Shown here: positions 24,578-33,821 of the stretch, in pieces
Layout of the letters: each line of letters starts with the position of its first letter
Position numbering within the stretch: position 1 is the first letter of the stretch
Assembly (NCBI GenBank): GCA_903928495.1
Contig: CAIYQZ010000079.1
Span: forward strand, 1-64,000
From: an uncultured bacterium
GTDB lineage: Bacteria; Pseudomonadota; Gammaproteobacteria; Burkholderiales; Burkholderiaceae_C
Direction: 5' to 3'
DNA: 64,000 bases
Position numbers and translations under genes: made by a program
The notes under the pieces: generated by a model
Databases searched by the model: none
The model's input: the letters and a program-made list of their open reading frames with translations, nothing else
Told to the model about the DNA's origin: nothing

Positions 24578-25116
24578 TTGACGGCCAGCACCTCAACGGG
24601 TTGGAGGCCTGTCGGGGTCTGGAGCATCACCTCGTCTCCCACCCGGCTTCTCAGTAGCGAACGGGCCAGGGGCGACACCCAGGTGATTTGCTGTTGCCCG
24701 CTGTCTGCCTCGTCAATGCCCATGATGGTGACGGTGACCTGGTGCCCGTCGGCGTATTCACAGGTGACCTTTGCACCAAAAAACACCTGGTCTGAGCCCT
24801 GGTGCACCGATGGGTCGACAATTTCCGCAATTTCCAGTCGCTTGGTCAGGAACCTGATGCGCCGGTCTATCTCGCGCAGGCGCTTTTTGCCGTACAGGTA
24901 GTCACCGTTTTCGGAGCGGTCGCCGTTGCTGGCAGCCCAATGCACCACCTCTACGATTTTGGGTCGTTCGTTGTCGATGAGGTCCAGCAGCTCGTTGCGC
25001 AAGCGGTCGTAACCTGCGCGGGTGATGTAGTTTTTGCCCTGCGCGGCCGGGGGCAACACCGCCCCGGAGGCCTCATCGTCTTCGTTGTCGGTTTCGCGGG
25101 TGAAGGCTTTACTCAT
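24568..25116 (-). CDS. greB: Transcription elongation factor GreB
   Basis: A 182-residue factor that rescues backtracked RNA polymerase by stimulating transcript cleavage. YITRAGYDRLRNELLDLIDN begins the coiled-coil domain, SNGDRSENGDYLYGKKR is the acidic tip, and the C-terminal globular domain ends LARSLLRSRVGDEVML. The RRIRFLTKRLE stretch and VHWAASNGDRSEN are GreB rather than GreA type. The 3' end overlaps the RSH gene by ten bases in convergent orientation. Confidence 0.95.
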   Translation of the reverse strand: MSKAFTRETDNEDDEASGAVLPPAAQGKNYITRAGYDRLRNELLDLIDNERPKIVEVVHWAASNGDRSENGDYLYGKKRLREIDRRIRFLTKRLEIAEIVDPSVHQGSDQVFFGAKVTCEYADGHQVTVTIMGIDEADSGQQQITWVSPLARSLLRSRVGDEVMLQTPTGLQPVEVLAVNYG

Positions 25117-25128
25117 GTGGGGCAGCCC

Positions 25129-26478
25129 TCAGTAGGCGTTTTTGCCGACAAAGCCTTTGAAGATGGTCAGGATGATGATCTTGAGGTCCAGCCACAACGA
25201 CCAGTTCTCGATGTAGTACAGGTCTGCCTGTACGCGAAGTTCCATTTTCTCCATCGTGTCGGTTTCCCCGCGAAACCCATTCACCTGCGCCCAGCCGGTG
25301 ATGCCAGGTTTGACTTTGTGCCGCAACATGTAACGAGGGATGTGTTCCCGATATTCAAAGTTGTGCGCCACAGCGTGCGGGCGCGGGCCGACGATGCTCA
25401 TGCTTCCCATGAGCACATTGAAGAACTGAGGCAACTCATCCAGGCTGGTCGAACGTAGAAACTTGCCCAAAGGGGTGATTCGCGGATCCCCTTTAGTGGC
25501 CTGCGTCACCGACACTGTGGCATCTTCCTCGTGCACGTACATGCTGCGAAACTTCAGAATGCTGATTTCTTCACCGTTCCAACCATGCCTTTTCTGTCGG
25601 AACAAGACTGGCCCTGGGGAAGACAACTTGACTGCCAATGAAATGGCAAAGAGCAACGGTGATATCAACAGCAGAATGAGCGCGCCAAGAACCTTGTCCT
25701 CGATCCACTTGAGTACGAGGTTCATTCCAGCCATTGGCGAACTGGATATGTCCAACATTGGCACTCCAAGCACCATAGTCACACCGTGGTTCATGAACTG
25801 CAACATTTCCATGTCAGGCACCAGGCGGATGTTGGCCGTGCTGTGCCGCAATGCGTGCAGCACACGCTGGATGGCCTTTGTGTCGCCAGGCGGCTGAAAA
25901 ATCCACACCTCATCGGGCTGAAGGTTTTGAATGGCGTAATCAAGTGCCTTTTCGTTTTGGGCAGTGGCCACTCCAACGACCTTGAAGCCCGTCCAAGCTG
26001 ATGCCTTGACCCGCCGCCGGATGGCGGATACCGAGCCCCCGGTGCCAACCATCAGCACCTTCATGTGGTTGACGCCCATGCTCCGCAAGCCGGACATCAT
26101 GAGGTACACCACCACTCGGGCGAGCCACGAAAGAACCAGCGAAGATCCCGCCCACCATGCGAGCAACAAACGGGAGTAGTCAATGGCCGTCTGCGTCAGC
26201 ACCAGCCACGTCATGATCACCCCCCAGGTAATCAACCAACTCAGCCCGACGCGGCCCAGCATGGCCAGCAATTGACCACCCCGCCAGGACCTGTACACCA
26301 GCGTGGAGACCAGCAGCATCATGGACGCACCGCCAAAAATCAGCTGGGCGTACATCGCATTCAGCGATGCATCCGCAAGGTCAAAGCGCCAGACAAAAGA
26401 CAAAGCCCCTGCACCGGCAAACGCCAGCCAGTCAACAGCATGCACGCCAATGCGCATCAGCGACGCAGAATGCCGCAT
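25129..26478 (-). CDS. Polyprenyl glycosylphosphotransferase (WcaJ-type undecaprenyl-phosphate sugar transferase)
   Basis: A 449-residue membrane enzyme that transfers a sugar-1-phosphate to undecaprenyl phosphate, the first step of exopolysaccharide repeat-unit assembly. Several transmembrane helices occupy residues 10-125, a nucleotide-binding-like fold (VLMVGTGGSVSAIRR) about 140-250, another helix (ALILLLISPLLFAISLAVKL) about 268, and the sugar transferase core follows with FRQKRHGWNGE, LRSTSLDELPQFFNVL and MSIVGPRPH. The end (LYYIENWSLWLDLKIIILT) is typical of WcaJ/GumD relatives. It follows manC by 77 bases; no glycosyltransferase genes are near. Confidence 0.92.
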   Translation of the reverse strand: MRHSASLMRIGVHAVDWLAFAGAGALSFVWRFDLADASLNAMYAQLIFGGASMMLLVSTLVYRSWRGGQLLAMLGRVGLSWLITWGVIMTWLVLTQTAIDYSRLLLAWWAGSSLVLSWLARVVVYLMMSGLRSMGVNHMKVLMVGTGGSVSAIRRRVKASAWTGFKVVGVATAQNEKALDYAIQNLQPDEVWIFQPPGDTKAIQRVLHALRHSTANIRLVPDMEMLQFMNHGVTMVLGVPMLDISSSPMAGMNLVLKWIEDKVLGALILLLISPLLFAISLAVKLSSPGPVLFRQKRHGWNGEEISILKFRSMYVHEEDATVSVTQATKGDPRITPLGKFLRSTSLDELPQFFNVLMGSMSIVGPRPHAVAHNFEYREHIPRYMLRHKVKPGITGWAQVNGFRGETDTMEKMELRVQADLYYIENWSLWLDLKIIILTIFKGFVGKNAY

Positions 26479-26555
26479 AAATCAATCACTCCAAATGCCC
26501 CTGGTACCAACAACAAGTGGGCCCCGCTGCGCTGGCGGGGAACCCGACGGGCATG

Positions 26556-27992
26556 TTACCTGCCGTAAACGTCTTCAAACCGCACGATGTCGTCTTCGCC
26601 TAAATAGCTGCCCGACTGCACCTCGATCATTTCCAGCGGCACTTTGCCTGGGTTGTCCAGGCGGTGTTTCTCGCCCAGCGGAATGTAGGTAGACTGGTTT
26701 TCAGGCACCAGGTAAACGTCGTTACCGCGTGTCACACGGGCGGTGCCCTGCACCACAATCCAGTGTTCCGCACGGTGGTGGTGCATTTGCAGGCTCAAAC
26801 TGGCGCCCGGGTTCACCACAATGCGCTTCACCTGGAACCGCTGGCCGGCATCCACGCTGTCGTACCAGCCCCAAGGGCGGTGCACCTTGCGGCTGGTCAG
26901 CGCCTCGGGGCGGTTTGCAGCCTTGAGCGCCGTGACAACGTCTTTCACCTTCTGAATGTGACTGCGGCTGGCCACCAGCACCGCATCGGCCGTTTCAACC
27001 ACCACAGCATCTGTCAAGCCGACACATGCCACCAGGCGGCTGTGCGCCATCACCAACGTGTTGGTGGTGGCGTGCACCTGCACATCACCAGTCAGCACAT
27101 TGCCGCTGGCGTTTTTGGCACCAATGTCCCACACCGCGCTCCAGGCACCCACATCAGACCAGCCCGCCATCATTGGCACCACCACCACCTCACCCGTGTT
27201 GTGCGAGGCAGTGGCCAGGCGCTCCATCACCGCATAGTCAATGCTGTCTGAAGGACATGCCTCAAAGGCCGCCTTGCTGGGGCGCAAAAAGTCCAGGTCA
27301 GTTTGGCGCTCCTCAAAAGCCGCTTCACAGGCTGCTGCCATGGCAGGCTGCAGCTGGCGAATTTTGTCCAGCCAAACGGATGCCTTCACCACAAAAATGC
27401 CGCCGTTCCAATAGAACCCACCGTCATCAACATACGCCTGCGCCGTGGCTGCATCTGGCTTTTCAACGAACTCTGCCACCATGTAAACCTGCGCACCTGC
27501 CAGTGCCTGCCCCCGCCGTATGTAGCCGTAGCCCGTTTCGGGTGCCGTGCATTCAATGCCAAATGTCACAAGCTTGCCCGCCTGCGCCAGCGGAGCCGCA
27601 ACCTGCACGGCTGCCACAAAGGCTGCACTGTCCTGAATGACATGGTCTGCAGGCATGACCACCATCACCGGGTCATGACCATCGACCATGGTCCCCAGCG
27701 CACCCAAGGTCAGCGCAGGGGCTGTGTTCCGGCCCACAGGCTCAAGCACCAGAGTCGCATTAGCCACGCCCACCTGGCGTACCTGCTCGGCCAGAATGAA
27801 GCGGTATTCGGTGTTGCCCACCAGCAGCGGCGGTGCCACACCACCCGGCATGGCGGCCAGCCGCAACACCGTGTCTTGCAACAGGCTGTTGGGCCCAGCC
27901 AACCGGAGCAACTGCTTGGGGTACTGCTCACGCGACAGTGGCCACAAGCGGCTGCCCGAGCCACCGCACAACACAACGGGTTGAATGATCAT
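26556..27992 (-). CDS. manC: Mannose-1-phosphate guanylyltransferase / mannose-6-phosphate isomerase
   Basis: A 478-residue bifunctional enzyme making GDP-mannose. The nucleotidyltransferase motif LCGGSGSRLWPLSRE lies at residues 8-22, VMPADHVI and AEFVEKPD follow, and the C-terminal cupin (RPWGWYDSVDAG, LSLQMHHHRAEHWIVVQGTA) provides phosphomannose isomerase activity. It starts next to a secreted protein of unknown role and precedes the sugar-phosphate transferase gene, which suggests a mannose-containing exopolysaccharide or its GDP-linked derivatives. Confidence 0.96.
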   Translation of the reverse strand: MIIQPVVLCGGSGSRLWPLSREQYPKQLLRLAGPNSLLQDTVLRLAAMPGGVAPPLLVGNTEYRFILAEQVRQVGVANATLVLEPVGRNTAPALTLGALGTMVDGHDPVMVVMPADHVIQDSAAFVAAVQVAAPLAQAGKLVTFGIECTAPETGYGYIRRGQALAGAQVYMVAEFVEKPDAATAQAYVDDGGFYWNGGIFVVKASVWLDKIRQLQPAMAAACEAAFEERQTDLDFLRPSKAAFEACPSDSIDYAVMERLATASHNTGEVVVVPMMAGWSDVGAWSAVWDIGAKNASGNVLTGDVQVHATTNTLVMAHSRLVACVGLTDAVVVETADAVLVASRSHIQKVKDVVTALKAANRPEALTSRKVHRPWGWYDSVDAGQRFQVKRIVVNPGASLSLQMHHHRAEHWIVVQGTARVTRGNDVYLVPENQSTYIPLGEKHRLDNPGKVPLEMIEVQSGSYLGEDDIVRFEDVYGR

Positions 27993-28074
27993 TTTCCAGT
28001 CTCGATTAGTGCAATTGGGCGCTTACGAGAAACGCTTGTGCATTGAAGAATAAATGGCGCGCTTCGCCCCCCAC

Positions 28075-28968
28075 CTACCAATTCGGCAACCACCCAAAAG
28101 GCAACGGCATCGTTCGACACATACCGGCGCCGATGGTCTGCATCTCAGATCGTCTGACCAACCTCAGCACTCCTGTCGCCCGCACCAAGCGAAACTCAAC
28201 ATTGGCCTCCGCCAATGCGAGGTGATCAACATGAAGCTCACCGTTTTCGACCCATTTTTCGCCAAGCAATACCGCTCTCCCGCTGGGGCTGTGACTGATC
28301 TGGATGTCCACTCCTGACTGAATTTCCCTGTCGCTGATTCTGCAGCTCAGCAGCTGCACATCGACAAATCCACCAGTTTTGCGCACCAACGCTGCCACGT
28401 CATCGACCGGCCAAACAACAGCACCGGGAAGCGCAGCTGCTTTGCACGCAAATTCAGTGCCCACCCGGTAGTCACTTGGAATTTGCAGGGCTTGAGGCCA
28501 CAGATCCTGAAAGGCCAGTGCCGGCAGCTCTTCGAACCTCAAACGAGCCAGATCGAGGCCAGACCAACTGGCAACGCCCCCCAAGCTCTCATCTTGCCGC
28601 CAGACGGGAGCCGCTACTTCATTTTCCTCAACGCTCCATGAGCGCTGAAGCACGACCACCTTCCGGTCGACATTGGCACAGTCAACCGCCAACACAGTGT
28701 CAGACTTTGTGTGCCATTGCCTTTTTTGTGAAAGTTCAGCTACTTGCAGCCGGACGACAGCGTAACGACTGTCCATCAGCAAAGGCTGAACCAAGCGAGC
28801 CTTGACCCAGCGTTGTGTGGAAACCATCACCGTTACAAAACCGCCAGTTCCCCGCGAAACAACACCACCGCCGTGCGCTGGGTTCGCAGTTTGCGCACCG
28901 ACTTCGACGAGACAGCAAAAACACAGGGCAACAACCGAGGTTCGCAACAAACGGAAACTAAATGTCAT
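28075..28968 (-). CDS. Secreted protein of unknown function
   Basis: A 297-residue protein I do not recognise with confidence. Residues 1-25 (RLLRTSVVALCFCCLVEVGA) are a Sec signal peptide. Residues about 50-115 contain a strand-rich stretch with DTVLAVDCANVDRKVVVLQR that loosely recalls surface-adhesin-E-like domains; a second part of similar size includes VGTEFACKAAALPG and VDVQLLSCRISD, each with one cysteine. It lies upstream of manC with an 82-base gap in the same direction. Its base composition is a little lower in GC than the housekeeping genes. It may belong to the polysaccharide group, but only position supports that. Confidence 0.72.
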   Translation of the reverse strand: MTFSFRLLRTSVVALCFCCLVEVGAQTANPAHGGGVVSRGTGGFVTVMVSTQRWVKARLVQPLLMDSRYAVVRLQVAELSQKRQWHTKSDTVLAVDCANVDRKVVVLQRSWSVEENEVAAPVWRQDESLGGVASWSGLDLARLRFEELPALAFQDLWPQALQIPSDYRVGTEFACKAAALPGAVVWPVDDVAALVRKTGGFVDVQLLSCRISDREIQSGVDIQISHSPSGRAVLLGEKWVENGELHVDHLALAEANVEFRLVRATGVLRLVRRSEMQTIGAGMCRTMPLPFGWLPNW

Positions 28969-29061
28969 TGATCAAATAATGCTTCGTGACCAAAACACAC
29001 TGTTGGCACAGGTCACTAGGACTGGCATGCGAGGCGATCAGTTTGCCGTGGCCGGGCGGGC

Positions 29062-29096
29062 AAAAAAAAGCCTGCAACATTGCTGTTGCAGGCTTT
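29062..29096 (-). terminator. Rho-independent terminator after tRNA-Arg
   Basis: On the minus strand GCCTGCAACA pairs with TGTTGCAGGC around GCAA, followed by eight T residues. It lies seven bases after the tRNA-Arg 3' end and should end a two-tRNA transcript. Confidence 0.93.
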
Positions 29097-29102
29097 TCGT
29101 TT

Positions 29103-29179
29103 TGGTGCGGCTGGCAGGAATCGAACCCACGACCCCTTGGTTCGTAGCCAAGTACTCTATCCAGCTGAGCTACAGCCGC
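29103..29179 (-). tRNA. tRNA-Arg (ACG)
   Basis: A 77-base tRNA gene with encoded CCA. GCGGCTG pairs with CAGCCGC, the D arm reads AGCTCAGCTGGATAGAG, the anticodon loop CTACGAA gives ACG (to be modified to ICG), and GTTCGAATC forms the T loop. It is 38 bases downstream of a CAT tRNA gene and followed by a terminator. Confidence 0.97.
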
Positions 29180-29217
29180 GAAGCCCGCATTGTAGCATGG
29201 CTTTTGGACACATTTTT

Positions 29218-29294
29218 TGGTAGGGCGTGAGTGACTTGAACACTCGACCAAAGGATTATGAGTCCTCTGCTCTGACCAACTGAGCTAACGCCCC
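29218..29294 (-). tRNA. tRNA with CAT anticodon (elongator Met, or Ile2)
   Basis: A 77-base tRNA gene with encoded CCA. GGGGCGT pairs with ACGCCCT (position 1-72 is a G-U pair), the anticodon loop CTCATAA gives CAT, and the T loop is GTTCAAGTC. It is not an initiator, as the 1-72 pair and the anticodon stem lack initiator features. GGACTCATAATCC and TTTGGTCGAG ... TTCAAGTC recall tRNA-Ile2, where the CAT cytosine becomes lysidine, as well as elongator Met, so the amino acid is left open. Confidence 0.93.
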
Positions 29295-29335
29295 GACCGC
29301 GCCGGGATTGTATGCGGCCCTTGGGAGGGGATTGG

Positions 29336-30352
29336 CTACTTGCCCTGGCTGAGCGCGTTGCTGACGAGTTTGGAAGTGATGTCGACGATCTGGATCATTC
29401 GGTCGTAGGGCATGCGTTGTGGCCCGATGACGCCCAAGGTGCCGACGACGGTACCGTCGACCTCGTAAGGAGCGGAAACGATGGACAGGTCGTGATAAGG
29501 CACCACCTGCCCCTCCCCACCGATGAAGATGCGCACACCTTCGGCCTGGCTGGACACGTCGAGCAGTTGCATGAGCTGGGCCTTTTGCTCGAAGAGGTCG
29601 AACATGCGGCGCAGGTTGCCCAGATCGTTGGAAAAGTCGCTGACGGACAGCAGGTTGCGCTCACCCGCAATGACCACTTCGGCCTGTGACTCGATGGCTT
29701 GCACACCAACGTCGACAGCGCTTTGCATGAGCGACGAAATCTCGGTGCGCAGGTTGTCCACCTCGAGGCGCAAACGGTCTTTGACCACATCGAGCGCGAG
29801 CCCGGCGTAGTGGGTGTTGAGGAAGTTGGACGCCTCGGTCAGCTGGCTGGTGGTGAGGTGTGAGTTGGTGTGGACGATGCGGTTTTGCACGTCTCCATCG
29901 GGCGACACAATGATGACCAGCACCCGACGCTCGGACAGGCCCAGAAATTCGATGTGCCGAAACGCGGTGCTGCGCTTGGGCACCATGACAACGCCGACAA
30001 AGTGCGACAAGCTGGACAAGAGGTTGGCCGCATTGCTGATGACGCGCTGAGGCTGGTCTGGCAGCAAAGAGGCGGGCACATCGGCAGAGAGGTCCAGTGC
30101 ATCGCGCCGCACGGTGAGCATGGTGTCCACGAACAGGCGGTATCCCTTGGGCGTGGGAATGCGACCGGCAGACGTATGGGGGCTGGCGATGAGGCCCAGG
30201 TCTTCCAGGTCGCTCATCACGTTGCGGATGGTGGCGGGCGACAGGTCAAGGCCAGCAGCCTTGGACAGGGTGCGGGAACCCACGGGTTGTCCGTCGGCGA
30301 TGTAGCGCTCGACCAAAGCCCTGAGCAGTAACTTGGCGCGGCTGTCTAGCAT
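29336..30352 (-). CDS. hrcA: Heat-inducible transcription repressor HrcA
   Basis: A 338-residue repressor of class I heat-shock genes that normally binds CIRCE operators. The N-terminal winged helix is [20 protein letters not shown] and [39 protein letters not shown] is the highly conserved linker; the C-terminal GAF-like domain ends [22 protein letters not shown] at 30352 gives the standard MLDSRAK start; an upstream in-frame ATG at 30388 would overlap the nadK start. No CIRCE element is seen here, so its targets lie elsewhere. Confidence 0.96.
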   Translation of the reverse strand: MLDSRAKLLLRALVERYIADGQPVGSRTLSKAAGLDLSPATIRNVMSDLEDLGLIASPHTSAGRIPTPKGYRLFVDTMLTVRRDALDLSADVPASLLPDQPQRVISNAANLLSSLSHFVGVVMVPKRSTAFRHIEFLGLSERRVLVIIVSPDGDVQNRIVHTNSHLTTSQLTEASNFLNTHYAGLALDVVKDRLRLEVDNLRTEISSLMQSAVDVGVQAIESQAEVVIAGERNLLSVSDFSNDLGNLRRMFDLFEQKAQLMQLLDVSSQAEGVRIFIGGEGQVVPYHDLSIVSAPYEVDGTVVGTLGVIGPQRMPYDRMIQIVDITSKLVSNALSQGK

Positions 30353-30386
30353 GGGATTGGGTGGGTGGCTGTGTTGTAATTTGATC

Positions 30387-31298
30387 ATGAATTTGCCACC
30401 CGCTGATTCGAATCGATATCCGTCTGCACCACCTGTGAAATTTCGACATGTGGCGATCGTGGGCAAGTACCAGGCGTTGGGCACCCGCGCAGCGCTGGAT
30501 GAGATTGCGCATTTTTTGCTGGCCCAGGGGTGCGATGTGTCGCTGGAGCTCGACACGGCGCTGAACACGGGGCTGACGAGCTATCAGACACTTCCCATTG
30601 AACAGGTGGGCACCGAGTGTGACCTGGCCGTGGTGGTGGGTGGCGACGGGACGATGCTGGGTGCCGGGCGGCACCTGGCCCGCTTTGGTGTGCCGGTGGT
30701 GGGTATCAACCAGGGGCGGTTGGGCTTCATGACGGACATCCCGTTTGAAGACTACCCGAGCACCCTGGCAGACATGCTACGTGGCAACCACGAAGAGGAC
30801 CCTCGCCTGCTGATGCAGGCCAGCGTGTGGCGAGATGGTGTGTGTGTGTTTGATGGCATTGCCATCAATGATGTGGTGGTCAACCGCGCCTCGTCGGGCA
30901 TGATCGATCTGAAAATCGACGTGGGTGGCCACTTCGTGGCCCGCCAACGTGCGGACGGGCTGATCATTTCAACGCCGACCGGCTCTACGGCCTATGCGCT
31001 GTCAGCAGGCGGGCCGATGTTGCATCCGTCCATTGGCGGTTGGGTGATGGTGCCGATTGCGCCGCACACCTTGTCCAACAGGCCCATTGTGTTGCCGAGC
31101 CACGATGAAATTGTGGTGGAGGTGATGGGCGGGCGCGAAGTGAGTGCCAACTTTGACATGCAGACTGTGACCAGCCTGCTACACGGCGACATCATCAGGG
31201 TCCGGCAGTCAGCCCACCGGCTGCGCTTGTTGCACCCCGTCGGCTGGAGCCACTTTGACACCTTGCGCAACAAGCTCCACTGGAATGAAGGCCTATGA
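30387..31298 (+). CDS. nadK: NAD kinase
   Basis: A 303-residue enzyme phosphorylating NAD to [18 protein letters not shown] is the GGDG ATP motif, [13 protein letters not shown] and [14 protein letters not shown] the NE/D region, and [20 protein letters not shown] the substrate-binding segment. ATG at 30387 is 34 bases from the divergent hrcA start. The 3' end overlaps recN by ATGA, giving a nadK-recN-rapZ run. Confidence 0.97.
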   Translation: MNLPPADSNRYPSAPPVKFRHVAIVGKYQALGTRAALDEIAHFLLAQGCDVSLELDTALNTGLTSYQTLPIEQVGTECDLAVVVGGDGTMLGAGRHLARFGVPVVGINQGRLGFMTDIPFEDYPSTLADMLRGNHEEDPRLLMQASVWRDGVCVFDGIAINDVVVNRASSGMIDLKIDVGGHFVARQRADGLIISTPTGSTAYALSAGGPMLHPSIGGWVMVPIAPHTLSNRPIVLPSHDEIVVEVMGGREVSANFDMQTVTSLLHGDIIRVRQSAHRLRLLHPVGWSHFDTLRNKLHWNEGL

Positions 31299-32944
31299 GC
31301 CTGCAACGCATTTCCCTCAAAGACTTTGTGATTGTTGACGAGTTGGCGCTGGACCTGGGCACTGGCTTCACGGCGCTGACCGGTGAAACTGGCGCAGGCA
31401 AGTCCATATTGATTGACGCCCTGCAACTGGCGCTGGGTGACCGCGCCGATGCCGGCGTGGTGCGTGAGGGGCAGTTGCGTGCTGAGGTGGCCGTTGAGTT
31501 TGGCGTGCCCCCGCTTGCCCGCCTGTGGCTGGATGAAGCGGGTATCGATTGCGAAGGCAACGAGTTACTGGTGCGCCGCACCGTGGACAACCAGGGGCGC
31601 AGCCGGGGCTGGGTGAATGGAACCGCTGTCACGGCCACACAACTGCGTGAACTGGGTACGCTGCTGGTGGACATACATGGCCAGCATGCCTGGCAAGGGC
31701 TGATGAAGGCCGAGAGCAGCCGTGAGTTGCTGGATGCCTACGGACACATCGACACGCAGCCTGTGCAGGCGTGCTGGGCCGAATGGCAACACGCCAAAGC
31801 CAGGTTGTCAGAGGCTGAGCAGGCAGCCAGCACGGGCGAGGCGGAACGCGAGCGGCTGCTTTGGCAACTGGCCGAGGCAGACAAACTGGCGCCGCAGCCC
31901 GGTGAATGGGCATCGCTGCAAGAGGAACACACCCGGCTGGCCAATGTGGTGTCCCTGACGGAGGCAGCCCACACCGCGCTGGGCTTGTCCAGCGAGGATG
32001 ATGTGGCAGCGCTGGGTTTGTTGGCCAAGGCCCAACAGGCACTGGAGCAACGGCTGCACCAGGAGCCGCGTTTTGCCGCGATGGCCGAGGCACTGGCGCA
32101 GGCCAGTTTGCTGGCAGAAGAAACCGCACGCGACTTGCAGGCCTATTTGCGCCATACCGAAGCCGACCCCGTCAGGCTGGATGAACTGGAGCAGCGGCTG
32201 AACCAATGGATGTCTCTCTCCAAGCGACACCGCTGTGCACCGGAAGAGTTGCCCGGCGTGTTGGCCACCTTGCGCCAGCGGTTGTCTGCACTGGACTCGG
32301 CCACAGACCTGGACGGTTTGCGGGCAGCTGTGGCGATGAGCGAGCGGGCCTACGCGGAAATTTCCAAAGAAATATCCGCCCTACGGCAATCCTGTAAAGA
32401 AAAGTTAGCTACAGAAATCACATCGACCATTCAACAGTTGGGCATGGCCGGTGGCGTGTTTGAGGTGCAGGTGACGCCCTTGGACAAACCACAGGTATCT
32501 GGCGTGGACCGGGTGGAGTTTCTGGTGGCTGGCCATGCGGGCATGTCTGCCAAGCCAGTGGCCAAGGTGGCCTCGGGCGGGGAGTTGTCGAGGCTGTCAC
32601 TCGCCATTGCCGTGGCCACGAGCCAGGTGGGCGGTTGCCCGACGCTGATTTTCGACGAGGTGGACTCGGGCATCGGTGGCACGGTGGCGCACACCGTGGG
32701 CCAGTTGATGGCGCGATTGGGTGAAGGGCGGCAGGTGTTGGCCGTGACCCATTTGGCGCAGGTGGCAGCGTGTGCACACCACCACGTACAGGTATCCAAG
32801 CAGGCATCGGCTGCCGGTGTCAGAAGCGGCGTGAAACACCTGTCGCAAGACGAAAGGGTGACCGAAGTGGCCAGAATGTTGGGAGGCAGTGGCGTGACAC
32901 AAGCGTCTGTTGCACATGCTCGGGAGATGTTGACTCATGGCTGA
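31295..32944 (+). CDS. recN: DNA repair protein RecN
   Basis: A 549-residue SMC-like ATPase acting in double-strand break repair. Walker A is [16 protein letters not shown] (residues 30-45); a long coiled-coil region fills about 150-370 with a short globular hinge; the C-terminal lobe has [12 protein letters not shown] (ABC signature) and [12 protein letters not shown] (Walker B), then VTHLAQVAA. Residues about 352-376, encoded at 32349-32422, come from an AT-rich patch that resembles the dispersed repeat. It overlaps nadK and rapZ by a few bases. Confidence 0.96.
   Translation: MSLQRISLKDFVIVDELALDLGTGFTALTGETGAGKSILIDALQLALGDRADAGVVREGQLRAEVAVEFGVPPLARLWLDEAGIDCEGNELLVRRTVDNQGRSRGWVNGTAVTATQLRELGTLLVDIHGQHAWQGLMKAESSRELLDAYGHIDTQPVQACWAEWQHAKARLSEAEQAASTGEAERERLLWQLAEADKLAPQPGEWASLQEEHTRLANVVSLTEAAHTALGLSSEDDVAALGLLAKAQQALEQRLHQEPRFAAMAEALAQASLLAEETARDLQAYLRHTEADPVRLDELEQRLNQWMSLSKRHRCAPEELPGVLATLRQRLSALDSATDLDGLRAAVAMSERAYAEISKEISALRQSCKEKLATEITSTIQQLGMAGGVFEVQVTPLDKPQVSGVDRVEFLVAGHAGMSAKPVAKVASGGELSRLSLAIAVATSQVGGCPTLIFDEVDSGIGGTVAHTVGQLMARLGEGRQVLAVTHLAQVAACAHHHVQVSKQASAAGVRSGVKHLSQDERVTEVARMLGGSGVTQASVAHAREMLTHG
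32349..32422 (-). repeat. Possible dispersed repeat remnant inside recN (copy 4)
   Basis: Read on the minus strand this patch shows GTAGCTAACTTTTCTTTACA, then GCCGTAGGGCGG and TATTTC, in the order of intergenic copies. It is clearly more AT-rich than the rest of recN and stays in frame. The match is weaker than for the other copies, so it may be chance. Confidence 0.35.
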
Positions 32945-33800
32945 TGTTCGACTGGTGCTGATCACCGGCATGTCTGGCTCCGGCAAGTCTGTGGCGCTGG
33001 CAGCCCTTGAGGATGCGGGCTACTACTGCGTGGACAACCTGCCCCCCGAATTGCTGGAGCCGTTTGTAGATTTGCAGCAGGGTCAGTCGGGTCGCAAGCT
33101 GGCTGTAGCGATGGATGTGCGCAGCGCCACGTCGCTGCCAGGGCTTCCGAACAAGCTCGAACAACTGGCGGCCAGTGGTTTGCGGATGACGGTGATTTTT
33201 CTGGACGCCACCGATGACACGCTCTTGCGCCGGTTTTCTGAAACGCGCCGGGCGCACCCGCTGTCGTCACGCCCCGAGGCCACCGGTGAGCAGGGCCTGA
33301 TGGAGGCCATTCGACAGGAGCGCGAACTCCTGTCCGAGTTGCGTGACCAGGCGTTGGTGATTGACACCAGCTTGCTGCGCCCTGCGCGATTGCTCAGCCA
33401 GATCAAAGAACTGATGGGTCACCGCGACAGAGGGCTGACGCTGGTGTTCGAGTCGTTTGCGTTCAAACGCGGTATTCCGATGGATGCCGACTACGTGTTT
33501 GATGTGCGCATGCTGCCCAACCCCCATTACGAACGGGCATTGCGCCCCCTGACAGGGAGAGACCCGGAAGTGGCAGCCTTTCTGGCGGCTCAGCCGGAAG
33601 TGGAACGCATGGCAGCTCACATTTCGGGCTTTTTGAATGCGTGGCTACCGGAACTGCTGAAGGACCACCGCAGTTACGTGACGGTGGCGATTGGCTGCAC
33701 GGGTGGCCAGCACCGATCGGTGTATCTGGCCGAGTGGCTCACGCGGGCGTTTGCCGAACCCTGGCACGCCACCTGTCGGCACCGTGAACTGAACCCCTGA
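32937..33800 (+). CDS. rapZ: RNase adapter protein RapZ (YvcJ family)
   Basis: A 287-residue nucleotide-binding protein which in E. coli guides RNase E to small RNA GlmZ and senses glucosamine-6-phosphate. The P-loop is [13 protein letters not shown] (9-21), [12 protein letters not shown] follows, and the C-terminal domain has [19 protein letters not shown] and [17 protein letters not shown]. It overlaps recN by eight bases. No PTS genes lie next to it, which is common in beta-proteobacteria. Confidence 0.94.
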   Translation: MADVRLVLITGMSGSGKSVALAALEDAGYYCVDNLPPELLEPFVDLQQGQSGRKLAVAMDVRSATSLPGLPNKLEQLAASGLRMTVIFLDATDDTLLRRFSETRRAHPLSSRPEATGEQGLMEAIRQERELLSELRDQALVIDTSLLRPARLLSQIKELMGHRDRGLTLVFESFAFKRGIPMDADYVFDVRMLPNPHYERALRPLTGRDPEVAAFLAAQPEVERMAAHISGFLNAWLPELLKDHRSYVTVAIGCTGGQHRSVYLAEWLTRAFAEPWHATCRHRELNP

Positions 33801-33821
33801 GCCTGGGCCCCGGGGTAAGGT

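Noticed and set aside
26520-26542. GC-rich hairpin between manC and the sugar transferase gene as a terminator
   Set aside because: CCCCGC and GCGGGG can pair, but no T-run follows on either strand.
29300-30400. CIRCE operator next to hrcA
   Set aside because: I looked for TTAGCACTC with a matching inverted arm in the hrcA-nadK gap and around the tRNA genes and saw none.
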